Positions 34,890 through 46,705 of a stretch of DNA of 64,000 bases are shown piece after piece. The stretch spans positions 13,980,131 to 14,044,130 of the forward strand of contig ML677358.1 of assembly GCA_007922305.1 (NCBI GenBank), in the 5' to 3' direction. Source of the stretch: Dermatemys mawii. Its lineage: Eukaryota > Chordata > Testudines > Dermatemydidae. The translations under genes and the position numbers were made by a program. Each line of letters begins with the position of its first letter. The first letter of the stretch is position 1. Under the pieces are notes generated by a model. That model was not told the DNA's origin. It made no database searches and saw only the letters and a program-made list of their open reading frames with translations.

Positions 34890-35898
34890 TAAGGCCATTG
34901 ATCTTGCAAACACATACTCCCAAGAGTGACTTTATGCACATGAACAGTCTGCTTTTGAGCCAACAGAACTATTTGTGTGGGTAAAGTTATGGGATTCTCG
35001 GCAGGTTCACACCCCATATGTGTAAGCTTTAGAGCCCTACAGGGCCGAGTGGTACAATTTTGTCATATCACCAGCCATTGTTTCAATCCGCCCATCCAAA
35101 GAAAAAGTGTAATGAAAGAAGGGACGTTCTTTGCATCTATTTTCCAGTTTGTATAAATTGGGCAACATTGCCTATGAAATCTAAATATAATGGAAGGTGG
35201 CAGTTATTTCCTCATTAGCACATCTCGCTGATACTCCTGCAACCCCAGGTATCTGAGCTTGTATGAAAATATACTGGGGGCCTTTCCCAAGTCTGTGATC
35301 CTTGGTTTGGCATCTCCTGTTAAGGGGCTGATTTTCAGTACCAAGCACCACTTGACAATGGAATGTTTTTCTTTCTTTCTTTAGAATCTGCATCTCAGGA
35401 GGTTCCAAGGTTTTAAACTGAAAACCAAACACTCTGCATCTTTGGCAGCAGGATTGTGCATTGGGGAAATAAAGAATAAGACGGACAAGGGAGAATTTGG
35501 CTGAAATCTGATGGGTTTTGTCCAAAACCCTTTAGAATTATCAGCTCCTCACTGTAAACACATACTCTCATAGTTGCCGTGAAGCCAGTTCCACAGAGAC
35601 CAAAGTGGAAGAGACACTGCTTTCCTTATAAACCCAGCAAGATCGAGAGTCGAATCATATGGGTTTCACTGTAGTTTCAAACCATTTCATTAAATCTTTG
35701 TAACTGTATATGAACTGGAACTGCTTAGATATGTTACCACGCCCTTGGGTCAACTCTTCAAGCAGAGGCAGAACAGCTGGAAGGTTATTTAAAAACACAA
35801 CATTTTCTCTTCCCTGTTTCATTTTGCTTGCAATGAAAACAAATGCTACAGGTTTTATGGTCCTCCAGGATTCCTGCTTCACCCAGGCAACTTCAGTG

Positions 35899-35956
<58 letters not shown>

Positions 35957-38882
35957 CGTCTATCATAATCCTGCAGTTGCGTTGGTCAAGTCATCTAATC
36001 GGTCTGTTTCTCCATCCATCAGTAAAATTGGAATAACAACTGTTATGATGGGGCTGTAAGTTTTCATTCATTAATGCTTAAATAGCACAAAAATATATAA
36101 CACATCCCGGTGTTAGTGATAAGTGTTAGTATTTGTAATCTTAAACCTAGGAGATTAATTTAAATGGCGTTAAGAGACAACAGAATTGTGGGAGGGGGAT
36201 GTAACCAGAAAGTTGGGATAGGTCACCCTCAGGATGGCCCCTCATGCACTTCCAGAATATCAGACATTCATTCTGGGATGTGCACAAACGGCGTGGGCTC
36301 ACCCCCACAGGAGTGACCCCGCCCTCACCAGAATGCCCTTGTACACAGTTATGCCACAATGGGATGCCATTTTGAAGAGTGCGGTGTGATGCAGATACTG
36401 AACCAAGCCTCTTCCAGGTTTGTCTAAGAAAGTACTGGATAGGGGACAAACCACCCCCAAAAGCAGACTGTCCAGCTTCAAACTGGACAAGTGGCCTGCT
36501 TAGCCATGCTCCTTTGCCTCTAGGGCTTTCACCTGGTGGAGCTCCACAGGGAACCAGCCTTATTTCCACACAGAGTTTATTTCCTGCTTGAATTACTTCC
36601 ATCCTTCCCCATGCAAAGCCCCAAATGGGCTTTGTGCAAGGAAACCTGGGAAGGTGGGGGATGGATCCATCTGCTCAATCTGCAGGCAGGACGGGGAGCC
36701 AGAGCACAGCCCCCGGTGGCCATTGTTCAGAGCTACGGTCAGTAACAGTAGCCACATCCTTTCCTTATCCACTCTGTGGGAGATTCCCAGCTGCTGGATT
36801 CCCATAAGAACAGAGCTTTGGGCCCTTTCCGTAGCCAGCCCCTCTACCTTGCCTATTTGGAGCTGGCATGGAGACCCTTTCTGTGTTTGCAGAAGTCCCC
36901 TGCACGGCTCTTCGTTGCAGGGCTTGTGTAGTCCAGCGGCCCTTACACAGGCCTTCTGCAAAGGGATGAATTCACCAAGGAGAGAATATACTGGTGTGTT
37001 TGTCCCCTTCATAGCAAGGCAGGGGAGAAGAGAGGGAGGAAGGGAAGGAAGCAGGAGGCTGAGAAAACGGATAAAGCAAGAGAAAAGCAAGGCAAAGGAG
37101 AGAAGAGAAAGATGAGGAGGTAGAAGTGAGACATGTTCTGAGGCTGCAGGACTCTGATTATTCACTTTTCCCTTGATGCTGCTGCCTGTAGCTAAATATA
37201 CAGAAGCACATTTCATACGGTTATAAAACCTCCGCCTGGCTTGGTCTCCTTCCTCCAAGAGCGCTTGTATAAACCATCACAGGCTGGCCTGCCAAGGGCT
37301 CTGGCATGTTAACGAGTGAGATTCCCCACCCCGGCTCTTCCCTCCAGCCTGGAATCCATGTTTGCATTCCATCAGAAGCCCCAGTCCTTCCCCCAGCCAA
37401 GCTCCGAAACAGGGTGAACAGGGAATATTAACGTTTACGGTTGCTGTTTATTTGTATGTTCATTGCACACGGCATTACATTCCTCCTGATGTTTCACACT
37501 CAGCACAGATGTCTAGCACACCCTTGCATTGCCAAAGTCACTTTGCACTGCTGCCCTTCTAGTTGCTGGTTAATACTTCCTTGGCTCCATAAGCTAATGA
37601 CCAGCTGCCACCATCATGGAGGAGTTAATGCAGCCCCAGTCTACTAGCAGTGCCAGCTTTTGTGTAGGGCTTGGAGGATGGTGCCTGCCCCTCCTGCCCT
37701 ACCGGAGCTGCAGACCCCCAACCATGCAGAGTTGCCTTTGTCAGGTCTGGGGAGGGTGGATGTTGCCACAGAAATTTGACCCCCCCAGTTATATGGGGAT
37801 GGGATCTGCAATCAGCTGTTATTAATATGGGCCAGACAGTTTGGCCAATACTATTTTAAATGCTATCAGAGTCACATCTGTCATTTTAAACATATTCAAC
37901 AGCCAGGGTATCACTGCCATGAAACAGAGCCTTCAGGTCACATCAGATCCCCGAATCACGATTCTCTAGCTAGTAATGTGATTTTTGCTATGTTCATTAA
38001 CTACATAAAAATTTGCCACAACGTTCAATCATATACAGCACATTTTGATGTCAGACGTGGAAATCTTGGGTCCACTGAAGGTAGAAAAATAATTCATTTA
38101 CCTCTATGCTGCAGCAAAATGTCTTTGAAAGCCTAGGTATATTCACTGTTTCAGCAGAAGAGGGGACAGAAAGAGATATTCACAGACAATCAAGAATTCT
38201 GAATACAGGCAGAACGTCACAAAGAGCTGCGCTGATGCAAAATATAAATTGCCGGATACAAACGCCAATGTTTACAGTTGCTTTCTGTGATTATTGTTGC
38301 TACTAGGGATGGGCATGAACTAGATTCAAACACACACAAACTTTTGGGAAGCTCAGATCTGAAGCCCCATCTAGAGCCAAACTTTGCAACTCAGGGCAAT
38401 CTTTACTTTGTCCAAAGGTATTAACTAAAAATACCCACAAACTCTTTGTTGTATTTTTCCCTGTTAGAACTGATTATTTTTTGCACTTGTGCACAACAGC
38501 AAAAAAGTATCCCCAGGTCCAGGTATACAAGTTATACAAACATTCAAGCAATCCTCAGAAAGGAAACGAAGGAATTTTCATTTAGCAGAGTGCAACAAAG
38601 ATAATGGTCTCCTCGCTGCAAAGTAATTGAAGTAAGTATGCTGTAATCATAACATCTCCTGAAAGATCTTTGGAAGTGTTCACTTCTGGAGCTGTCACCA
38701 TAACAACCAACATTTGTAAAGGGAGAAAAGTGCCTTCAAAGTGTTGGAGATCTTCGGCTATAAAGTGAGGAGGCACAAACCTCGTCAAGGTGACAGAGAA
38801 GCGTTAGAGCAAATGGGTGCAAATTAGAAGTTGCAGTGTGGATTTGGAAAATCTTGGCAGCAGAAGAGAAAACAAGGAGGAG
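34890..38882. other. No gene recognised
   Basis: It contains the GATA microsatellite and a purine-rich stretch at 37018-37120. The latter explains the 221-codon minus-strand frame at 36593-37258. Confidence 0.6.
35899..35956. repeat. GATA microsatellite
   Basis: A perfect run of about 14 GATA units, with no interruption. It yields a false isoleucine/tyrosine/leucine/serine peptide on the minus strand. Confidence 0.97.
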
Positions 38883-39006
38883 TAGGGTGACCAAACAGCA
38901 AATGTGAAAAATTGGGACAGGGGGTGGGGGGTAATAGGAGCCTAAATAAGAAAAAGACCCAAAAATCAGGACTGTCCCTATAAAATCGGGAGATCTGGTC
39001 ACCCTA
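38883..39006 (+). mobile_element. GTGACCA-type short repeat, copy 2 (intact ends)
   Basis: It starts TAGGGTGACCA and ends inverted, TGGTCACCCTA, about 124 bases in all. The TA at each end could be a mariner-type target duplication. Confidence 0.8.
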
Positions 39007-39052
39007 AGGAGGAGGAGCCCGCACTATATGATGCGGTGGAGGATGGGTGGGT

Positions 39053-39215
39053 TTGTGACTTAGGGAGTGGAGCTCTGGATACTGGGATCAGTTTTTGCCT
39101 CTGCCACAAACTTCCTGTGTCACTTGGGCAATTCAATCGCTCTGTGCCTGTTTATAAAATGGAGCTACTATCTCACAGGGTGATGGAGAGATTCATTAAT
39201 TAATTAATATGTGAG
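39053..39215 (+). mobile_element. MIR-like SINE
   Basis: CTTCCTGTGTCACTTGGGCA, CGCTCTGTGCCTGTTTATAA and ACAGGGTGATGGAGAGATTC match the MIR core and tail in sense order. Confidence 0.65.
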
Positions 39216-39474
39216 GCTTCTACACTAGAGTGATGGTGGCTAGCAGAGTAGATAGACCAGCCAGCTCTTCATGAACCAGCAGCAACTGATTGGCAGACCA
39301 GTGTGAGAATTGCTGCACTAAATAATTCCATATGCCAAAAGGCTGTCCCAGCATAACAGTGTGGTATATGCTGCATTAAGCCAAGTCAAGGGGAAGGCAG
39401 TGGCTTCCAGAAGGCAGGATTTTAGTGCCTGTATAAATAAGAACGATGACATTACCAAGGATGACGACCTGATC

Positions 39475-39668
39475 TTTATGTTATGCTGCACTTTTAGAGC
39501 ACTTTCCATCCCAAGAGCGCAGTGTTTTAAAAACATTATTCCAGCCTTACAACAGCAAATTGAGGGTGGGAGGCACAATCCTCCTCCTCTTAGGGGTGGG
39601 CAAACTGAGGCACTGTCAGTTGGGTTGCCCAAAGCCATGCAGTAAGGCAGTGTCAGAACCGAGAATAA
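39475..39668 (-). mobile_element. MIR-like SINE
   Basis: The antisense order is AGAGCACTTTCCATCCCAAG, GGGGTGGGCAAACTGAGGCA, then GCCCAAAGCCATGCAGTAAG. Confidence 0.55.
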
Positions 39669-40487
39669 CCGTCACAGGAGACCTGACATCGAGTCAAGCT
39701 AACACTTTTGCTCTGTGCTGTTGGTTAAGCTGATCTTGTTTTCCTTTATTTTTTCTTGCAAAGACATACAGGTGAAATTCGCTCCTGTGCAAAGGGCCAG
39801 CAGGAGGACTATGCACCACTTACATCCTCAAAATAGGGCTTATGTGGGACTTGTGTGTTGAACAGACCTTGTGTTCGTTCCTCTGCCCTGGGGTGAATTT
39901 CACCCCAAAATTAGTGTCATTCTTTCCAGGGAATTTCATCATTCCAATTTCAAAGGAACAGACTTTTGATCCCGTAGCAGTTACACACTTGGAACGAGAA
40001 GTCCCAGCAAGCACTAAGGGCTGTCAAATAGATTTGTTAGGCTACCCTTCTGCCTGGATCAAGGATGCCAAGTTGGAATATGGTTGTGAAATCAGCACCA
40101 GAGTTAAGTCAATGCCAGGGGAACAAAACCAAACCTTTATGCTTCATAACTTTGCTTCATGTTATTACTGTCTCTGCTTATGCTAGGGAGAAACTTGTTT
40201 CTTCTGTCTCTGATGTGAAGCGGTGTTCCGGGGGAATTATAAGCTAGGGGCTCACCTATCTCCTTTCTCTGGGGAGAGTCTCTAGGCAGAGTGGAACCCC
40301 TATTTAATAATATTGAATTGATGGCACGTGTTACCTGAGCAGTTGCTTTTGGACAACGTCCCACAGTCCCCATGGCAATTTGCTAGCAATGGAAGCTCAG
40401 GCGTATTAGCGCATTCTATTTCATTAGCAACTGTGAATTTGCCTTTGTATCATTCAGAAGAGGTGAAGGAAGGACAAACCCACAGGT

Positions 40488-40839
40488 CCCTCCTGCAAGG
40501 TTATGCACATTCCAGAATTCCCTCCTGTTAGGCTGTTCACATTCCATTCCCCACCCGCTCCCAGGAGCTTAACCCCACGTAGATCTCGGTTGCTGCCAAG
40601 CTATTCTGTATGGAAGGAGCTTGGATACTATAAAGCCCTAAAACAGAATGATTCTAGGGCTCCCTCCTATATGGCCATGCACATTCCAAAGCTTCAGCCT
40701 ATAAGGGTGTGTGTGTTCCTGGGCTCCATTCTATAAGGCAATGCAGAATTCCAGGGCTCCCCGCAGAAGCGTGTGCTTGTTCCTGAGCTATCTTGCAGCT
40801 GCTTCCTATAAGGTCAATGGTGTTCCAGGGTCACTCCTC
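40488..40839 (+). repeat. Degenerate minisatellite, about eight units of 30-45 bases
   Basis: Units share the pattern CTCC-TATAAGGC-ATGCACATTCCAGGGCT, for example at 40488, 40520, 40629, 40662, 40695, 40724 and 40798. Unit length varies and one gap (40551-40627) is poorly matched, so the array is old. Confidence 0.65.
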
Positions 40840-41184
40840 TTCCTCCCTCTGGTCTCTTTCCAGGTGCTCAGAGTCTATTGAACTTCAGGGTGAAGGCAGC
40901 AGTTGCTGGGAGGAAAGGTAAGATGGATAGTGAAATCTGAGCAACTTTAAAAGGGGGGTGGAAATCTAAGCTATGGAAGACCCCCTATCCCACGCCTTTG
41001 CTCCATTCCAGGATTTCAGCTCCAGAGGTTTAAAATCTCTCCAGCATGTCTTGTTTTTATGTAACAAAGTCCTGTATGCTGATGATACGTAACCCACTAG
41101 TCGGGGTGTGCCGTCTCCCCCTCTGTGCCTGATCTACAGAGGATATGAATTTCTTAGCGCTCTCAGCTGGCCAGCCTGGCTACT

Positions 41185-41250
41185 TAATTCAAGCTGTTGA
41201 GATCTGTGCTTTTAGCTCTGGAGGTCTCCAGTTCAGTTCCTGGTGGTAGC
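41185..41250 (+). repeat. Possible tRNA-derived SINE head
   Basis: GCTTTTAGCTCTGGAGG and CCAGTTCAGTTCCTGG resemble degenerate polymerase III A and B boxes with near-normal spacing. No tail is evident. Confidence 0.3.
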
Positions 41251-42202
41251 CTTGATGACGACTGTCACACTATTATCTGACAAGCAGTAAAACAATCCCA
41301 TTCTCAGTCCACTGCAGGGCAGCTGCTGTTTACTCAGTGCTACTTCTGGCCATCGTGCGAGGGTTGGGCTCACCCCCTGTCATGATTGTTCCCCTCACCA
41401 AGAGGAGCCCTTGTCACTCTCGTCAATGACCCACCAATAAATGACTCCAACATCTGATTCGGAGAGATAATGAGACACTTAATCACTTCTGGGAGATCCA
41501 AACCAACTGTGCATTTTATGCAACAGTTCCTGTGTTTTGTAACGATGGGACACAGTCATTCCTATCTGACAACTCTTTGGTGTTCTACAGATATGTGACA
41601 TGAGTTTTGTGGGATCTCAGTCAAGTTTCTAAGAAACAGGAACAGCAAAGACGGGGAGGGACTACATGACTTCTTGACATTCCTTCCAGCCTTATCTTTG
41701 TATGATTCTATTAAATGAATTCCTGGTGTAACTCCATTGACTTTACTCCAGAAATAAACTTGGCCCCAAGCATCCCTAACACAAAACCCCACCATCACAA
41801 CTGGAACCTTTGGTGGCGGCTTCAGCAGACAGACCAAGGGCTGAGTGGACTCTGGGGAAGGAACTCCTTTATAACACCTGGCAGTGGTCTCTCCAGAGTT
41901 GAGACAGCTGAGTGGGGTGGGATAGCAACTACTGTCCATGTACATTTGTTCTAGAGCTAAGTGCAAGACTTCATTCATTGTCAGTTTAGCACTTTGCACC
42001 TGCACTACATCCATTTTAAAGAAGGCAGATACTGAATTTTTCTCAGGCAGTAAATGTGCTGCCTTTGGTCTTACACAGCTTGACACTTATACAGTGCTTA
42101 TGTTAGTGCTATCAATCACCCTACCCAGCTCTGTCTGCTTCTGCTGTCAGAACCCTGTGTTTATCACAGCACAGGTTGCAGCCATGGACAAATTTGCATT
42201 AA

Positions 42203-42345
42203 CAACGAGGAGTCCTTGTGGCACCTTACCGGCTAACAAATTTATCTGGCATAAGCTTTCGTGGGCTAGAGCCCACTTTGTCAGATGCATGGAGTGGAAA
42301 ATACAACAGGCGGGTATAAATACACAGCGCATGAAAAAATGGAAG
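42203..42345 (+). mobile_element. Fold-back repeat family, left-arm copy
   Basis: It contains GGAGTCCTTGTGGCACCTTA, GCATAAGCTTTCGTGGGCTA and the following TTTGTCAGATGCATGGAGTG. Only one arm is present. Confidence 0.7.
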
Positions 42346-42704
42346 TGTGGGGTCAGTGCTAACAAGTCAATTCAATTACGGTGGAAGTGGTCTATTCTCA
42401 ACAGTTGACTAGAAGGGATGAATATCAAGGGAGGGAAAAATCACTTTTGTTGTGCTAATGAGGCCAGAGCAATCAAGGTGGCCCATTTCAAACGGTTGAC
42501 AAGAAGGTGTGACTATCAGCATAAGGAAATTAGTTTTTATAGTGACCCATCCACTCCCACTCTTTATTCAGGCCTAATTAGATGGTGTCCAGTTTGCAAA
42601 TTAATTCCAGTTCTGCCATTTCTGTTCAAAAACAGACTGCAATGAGAAACTAGTACTAGGAGCCACAGAAGTATCTGAGCACCGGACAACACTTCTGTGA
42701 GGTA

Positions 42705-42860
42705 AATGAAATATCTTTATACCTCATTTCACCAGTGGGGAACTCAGGCAACAAGAGAGGTTAAGTGATATGCCCAAGGTCACATAGAAAGTCTGTAGTG
42801 CAGCAGGGAATTTAACTGAGATCTTCTAAGTCCTAGGCGTGTGTCCTAGCCACCCAGCCG
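42705..42860 (-). mobile_element. MIR-like SINE
   Basis: The antisense order is CATTTCACCAGTGGGGAACT, AGGTTAAGTGATATGCCCAA, GGTCACATAGAAAG, then the reversed tRNA-like head near 42845. Confidence 0.6.
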
Positions 42861-43309
42861 TCCTTTTGTCCACTGAGCAGTGCTCTCAAGGAAACTTATT
42901 GCACATACTCAGCACTGTAGCCATAGGGACATAGTATGAAGTCCCTGCTCTCAAGAACTTATCTTCAAGGTATTATCCCCTTTGTGAAAGCCACTCTTTA
43001 AACAGTTTGGTACATAAATACACAGCAACAACCTTCTCATAAATTAGCAAGCTCTGAGCGTGGCGACTTGCAGAGTGGACCAAAGTCTGAACTCCAGTAT
43101 GTGTCTGGAAACAACTGCTGACATCTCTGCTAAAGATCTTGCTGGACTATATGTGCTCCGATACCACAGTGATGGGCACCATATAAGAACCTAGATGAAA
43201 AAGGTATGCTGGATGGATTGATCCTGCTGCTGCTGTGCTGCTTCCCTGAAGACGAACGCGCGGGCTGACCCTAGCTGGACCGAGCACACTGTGTATGTCG
43301 GAAGAGGAT

Positions 43310-43390
43310 CTGAGGGCCAGATCCTTGGTGGGTGTGAACAGGTGCAGTCAGCTGAGCTAGGTTGATTTGCACCAGCTGAGAATCCCTCTG
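43310..43390. repeat. Palindromic short repeat (CCAGATCC...GCACCAGCTGAG)
   Basis: GGGCCAGATCCTTGGTGGGT on the left and GATTTGCACCAGCTGAGAAT on the right pair imperfectly. Weaker relatives occur at about 32817-32890 and 33394-33450. Confidence 0.5.
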
Positions 43391-43618
43391 CAGTAGTCGA
43401 TGAAGCCGAGTTTGAGCCTTTGGCTCTTCTCTTGGTTACAAAGGCTAGCCTTTCTAAATCTGTTTCTCTCGGCTTTGCTCTGTGCTTGCTCATTTACATT
43501 GTTATCGAAGATGTACTTATCTCCCCAGCTTGCTTTCGTCTTCAGCGAAGCAGAACATCTTGCATCCCTCTCTCATGTACAGGTTCTTACATAGTGCTCA
43601 TCACTGCAGTATCTGAGC

Positions 43619-44526
43619 CAGGGCCGGCGCTAGGTTTTTTGCCGCCCTCCAAGCAAAAATATTTTTGCCCCTCTCTCTTTTTTTTGTGGCTTTTACACGT
43701 TTGCAGTTTGCAAATTTTTGTTGTTGGTTGTTTTTTTTTGATTGTTTAAAATATTTTAAAAAATGAAAATGGAGAATTTGCTGGAGGGGCACTGAATGCT
43801 GGGGGGGGTCAGGATGGGTGCTGGGGGGCGCTGGGTGCCCAGGAGGGTGGCTGGGTGCCTGGGGGTGGGGGCATTGGGTGCCTGGGGGGAGGCAGGATGC
43901 TGGTGTGGGGTACTGGGTGCCCTGGATGGGGAGGTTGGGTGCTGGGGGGGGGCACTGGATGCTGGGGGTTGTGCTGGGTGCCCAGGGGGGAGGTTGGGTG
44001 CTGGGATGGGGGTGCTGGGTTTCTGGGGGGTGGGGAGAGGTTGTGTGTCCTGCAGGGGTGCTGGGGAGGGAGGTTGGGTGGCACGGAGGTCTCTCACTGG
44101 TCCACATGCTGGGCGAAGGCTCATTGCTCTGGGGCCGCCATGTGGCTCGGTCCCGCCACAGCTGGCTCCGCTCTGTGCTGAGCGCCCCAGGCCGGGGTGG
44201 GCAGGTGGGGACGAGCTGGGGATGACACCCTCTGGGTCCGGCCACCGGGACTGTTCCATCCCCCTGCCGGCTGGAGCCCTATAGGGGCAGCGTCCCCTAT
44301 AGAGAACCTATAGCATGTCCCAAGAGAGACAGCCCTGCCCCAGGGGGTCAGAGTAGGGCTTGATGTGCAGCAGCTCCGGGGAGAGCTCTAACTGGAGATT
44401 TTTTTTATCTTCATATTATTTTTCGTATATAGGTGGATTTTAAAAAAAAGATGGCCAGAATGCCACCCCTAGAAATGTGCCGTTCCAGGCACGTGCTTCC
44501 TTTCCCGGTGCCTAGAGCCGGCCCTG
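43619..44526. mobile_element. hAT-type non-autonomous element, 908 bp, carrying a G-rich minisatellite
   Basis: The ends are CAGGGCCGGCGCTAGG and, inverted, CCTAGAGCCGGCCCTG. A perfect 8-bp duplication, ATCTGAGC, flanks it (43611-43618 and 44527-44534). It encloses the G-rich tandem array at 43797-44075. Confidence 0.92.
43797..44075. repeat. G-rich minisatellite inside the hAT element
   Basis: Units of about 25-35 bases are built around GCTGGGGGGGGGCACTGGGTGC and repeat imperfectly about eight to ten times. Many runs of four or more G on one strand could form G-quadruplexes. Overlapping long reading frames on both strands are by-products of the repeat. Confidence 0.8.
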
Positions 44527-44534
44527 ATCTGAGC

Positions 44535-45057
44535 AGCCATATATTCCAGCAAGAACCTTTCTCTGAAACGACACCAATTATTTTTCTGACCCTGGAACTT
44601 GTAGGTGGGGTTAAAAACAATTACAGAGAATTACAAATGCAGAGGGTGGACAGAGCCCATTTATCCTTGTGTCCCCTTTCTGGAGGTGACTTACTTGACA
44701 GATACTTGGCTGAGCTCACCAAATTGGTGGCACCTGTGGCCAGTTGTGTTCAAAAGGGAAAATTGGCTTTTTGTGCCATCACATGTGTTGTCGTCTCCCT
44801 CTCTGATCAACAAAGCGCAGATTTCAAACCACACTAATGAACCTTTTAGACATTTTAGTCACATGCACATGGAATCAAACAGCTGTTTTTAAAATGAAAG
44901 TCTGCTTTTTAAATGTGTGTCGCCACTGTTGCTCCCAGCCCCAGCTGAGTCTGGAAGCCTTGGTAACAAGCACTGTATGACAGATTCCTCACGAGGAGAA
45001 AAGCTGATAAAAAATTTTTCTTTGTTGAAGGAAAGCGAGACACCGAATTTGCCTTAT
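44535..45057. other. No feature recognised between a hAT element and a CR1
   Basis: Short unique sequence without a defended signal. Confidence 0.55.
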
Positions 45058-46060
45058 ACTCATAGACTTTAAGGCCAGAATGGACCATCTTGATCCTCTA
45101 ATCTGAACTCCTGCACATGGCAGGCCACATAATCTCACCCATTCACTCCTGTCATAGACCCCTAACCTCTGGCTGAGTTACTGAAGTCCTCAGATCATGA
45201 TTTAAAGTCTTAAAGTCTGAGAATCCACCATTTACTTTAGTTTAAACCAGCAAGTGACCCGTGCCCCATGCTGCAGAGGAAAATGAAAACCCCCCAGGGT
45301 TTCTGCCAACCTGACTTGGGGAAAATTCCTTCCTGACCCCAAATATGGCGATTAGTCAGGCCATGAAGCATGTTGGCAAGACCCCCTCAGCCAGACACCT
45401 GGGAAAGGATTCACTTAGTATTTCAGAGTTCTCTCCATGTAGTGTCCCATCACAGCCAGTTGAGATATTTGCTACTAACAGTCGCAGATCGGCTACATGC
45501 CATTGTAGGAAGTCTCATCATACCATCCCGTCCATAAACTTATCAAAATCAGTCTTGAAACCAGATCAGTTTTTTGCCCCCACTGCTCTCCTTCAAAGGC
45601 TGTTCCAGAACTTCATTCCTCTAATGGATAAAAACCTTTGTCTAATTTCAAACCTAAACTTTTGATGGTCAGTTTATAACCATTTATTCTTGTGTCAACA
45701 TTGGCGCTTAACTTAAATAACTCCTCTCCCTCCTGGTATTTATCCCTGTGATGTATTTATAGAGGACAATCATATCTCTCCTTAGCCTTTGTTTGATTAG
45801 TCTAAACAAGGCAAACTCTTTGAATCTCTTCTCATAAAGTGGGTTTTCCATTCCTCTGATCATCCTAGTAGCCCTTCTCTGAAACTCTTCCAGTTTGAAT
45901 TAATCTTTCTTAAACATGGGAGACCAGAACGGCACACAGTATTCCAGTTGAGGTCTCACCAGTGCCATGTATAATGGCAATAATACTTCCCTGTCTCTAC
46001 TGGAAATACCTTACCTGAGGCATTTTAGGACTGAATTAGCCTTATAGGAGCAAGACTTGT
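45058..46060 (-). mobile_element. CR1 LINE 3' portion, about 1 kb
   Basis: The antisense CR1 3' region begins CATAGACTTTAAGGCCAGAA and continues through TTCCTTCCTGACCCCAAATA, CATAAACTTATCAAAATCAG and AACATGGGAGACCAGAACGG. It is the longest uninterrupted CR1 copy in the window. Confidence 0.85.
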
Positions 46061-46239
46061 AATCTGCCTCCTTCCATCCCAGACAGACCACTGGTCAGTC
46101 AAAGCCCAGGTTGTGTGTGTTCTGTTGCACAGATATTTTGAGATACGTTTTGCTCCTGGGATTGCAAAATTCATTGTGAAATTCAGAAAGTGGGGAGGAG
46201 TTTGTTTTTTCCTAATCAACACTCAAGAACTGCATGGAT

Positions 46240-46705
46240 TTTGGGCTGCAAAGATCCTTTGAGCAATTCCACAGATTGCTTGAAAAGGGAACCGATTGAC
46301 CTCTGAAACTTGCTGCCACCGGATATTATGGAGGCAAAGAGCTTTAGCAAGACTGAAAAAGACTAGTCATTCATGGGATGAATCCACCCAAGTGAATGCA
46401 TGATTGTGTGTGTGCCCAGCTCACATGTGGAAATTTCCCAATGTGCACTTTGGAATATTTTTGCCAGTAACAAGGGTGCTCCCCTGGGAAGATCTGACTT
46501 GATGAGAATAAGTCTAGCACCCACATTTCCACTACCAAGGATACAACTTATGCATCAGGGCATAAACTGACTGCCAACTAGGATCAGGAAGAAATTTCCC
46601 GCTATGGTGCACTTTTGCAGTTAGGGGCATTACAGGGCCTTTAGGCATTCATTCCTAGTTTCCAGGGCTGGCACTGTTGGATATTGGACTAGATGGATCA
46701 TAAGA
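46240..46705 (+). mobile_element. CR1 LINE 3' end
   Basis: Sense CR1 3' region: TGCTGCCACCGGATATTATG, TTAGCAAGACTGAAAAAGAC, then CTGGCACTGTTGGATATTGG and ACTAGATGGATCAT at the 3' end. Confidence 0.7.

Larger units (their letters stand above)
39669..43610. other. No gene recognised
   Basis: Apart from the minisatellite, the fold-back repeat, SINEs and the palindromic repeat listed separately, nothing coding was found. Confidence 0.6.

Noticed and set aside
36593..37258. 221-codon minus-strand frame with a leucine/serine-rich stretch resembling a membrane segment
   Set aside because: The hydrophobic stretch comes from a purine-rich simple tract (37018-37120); no family resemblance.
43601..44284. 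Several long proline- or glycine-rich frames on both strands
   Set aside because: Produced by the G-rich minisatellite inside a hAT element.
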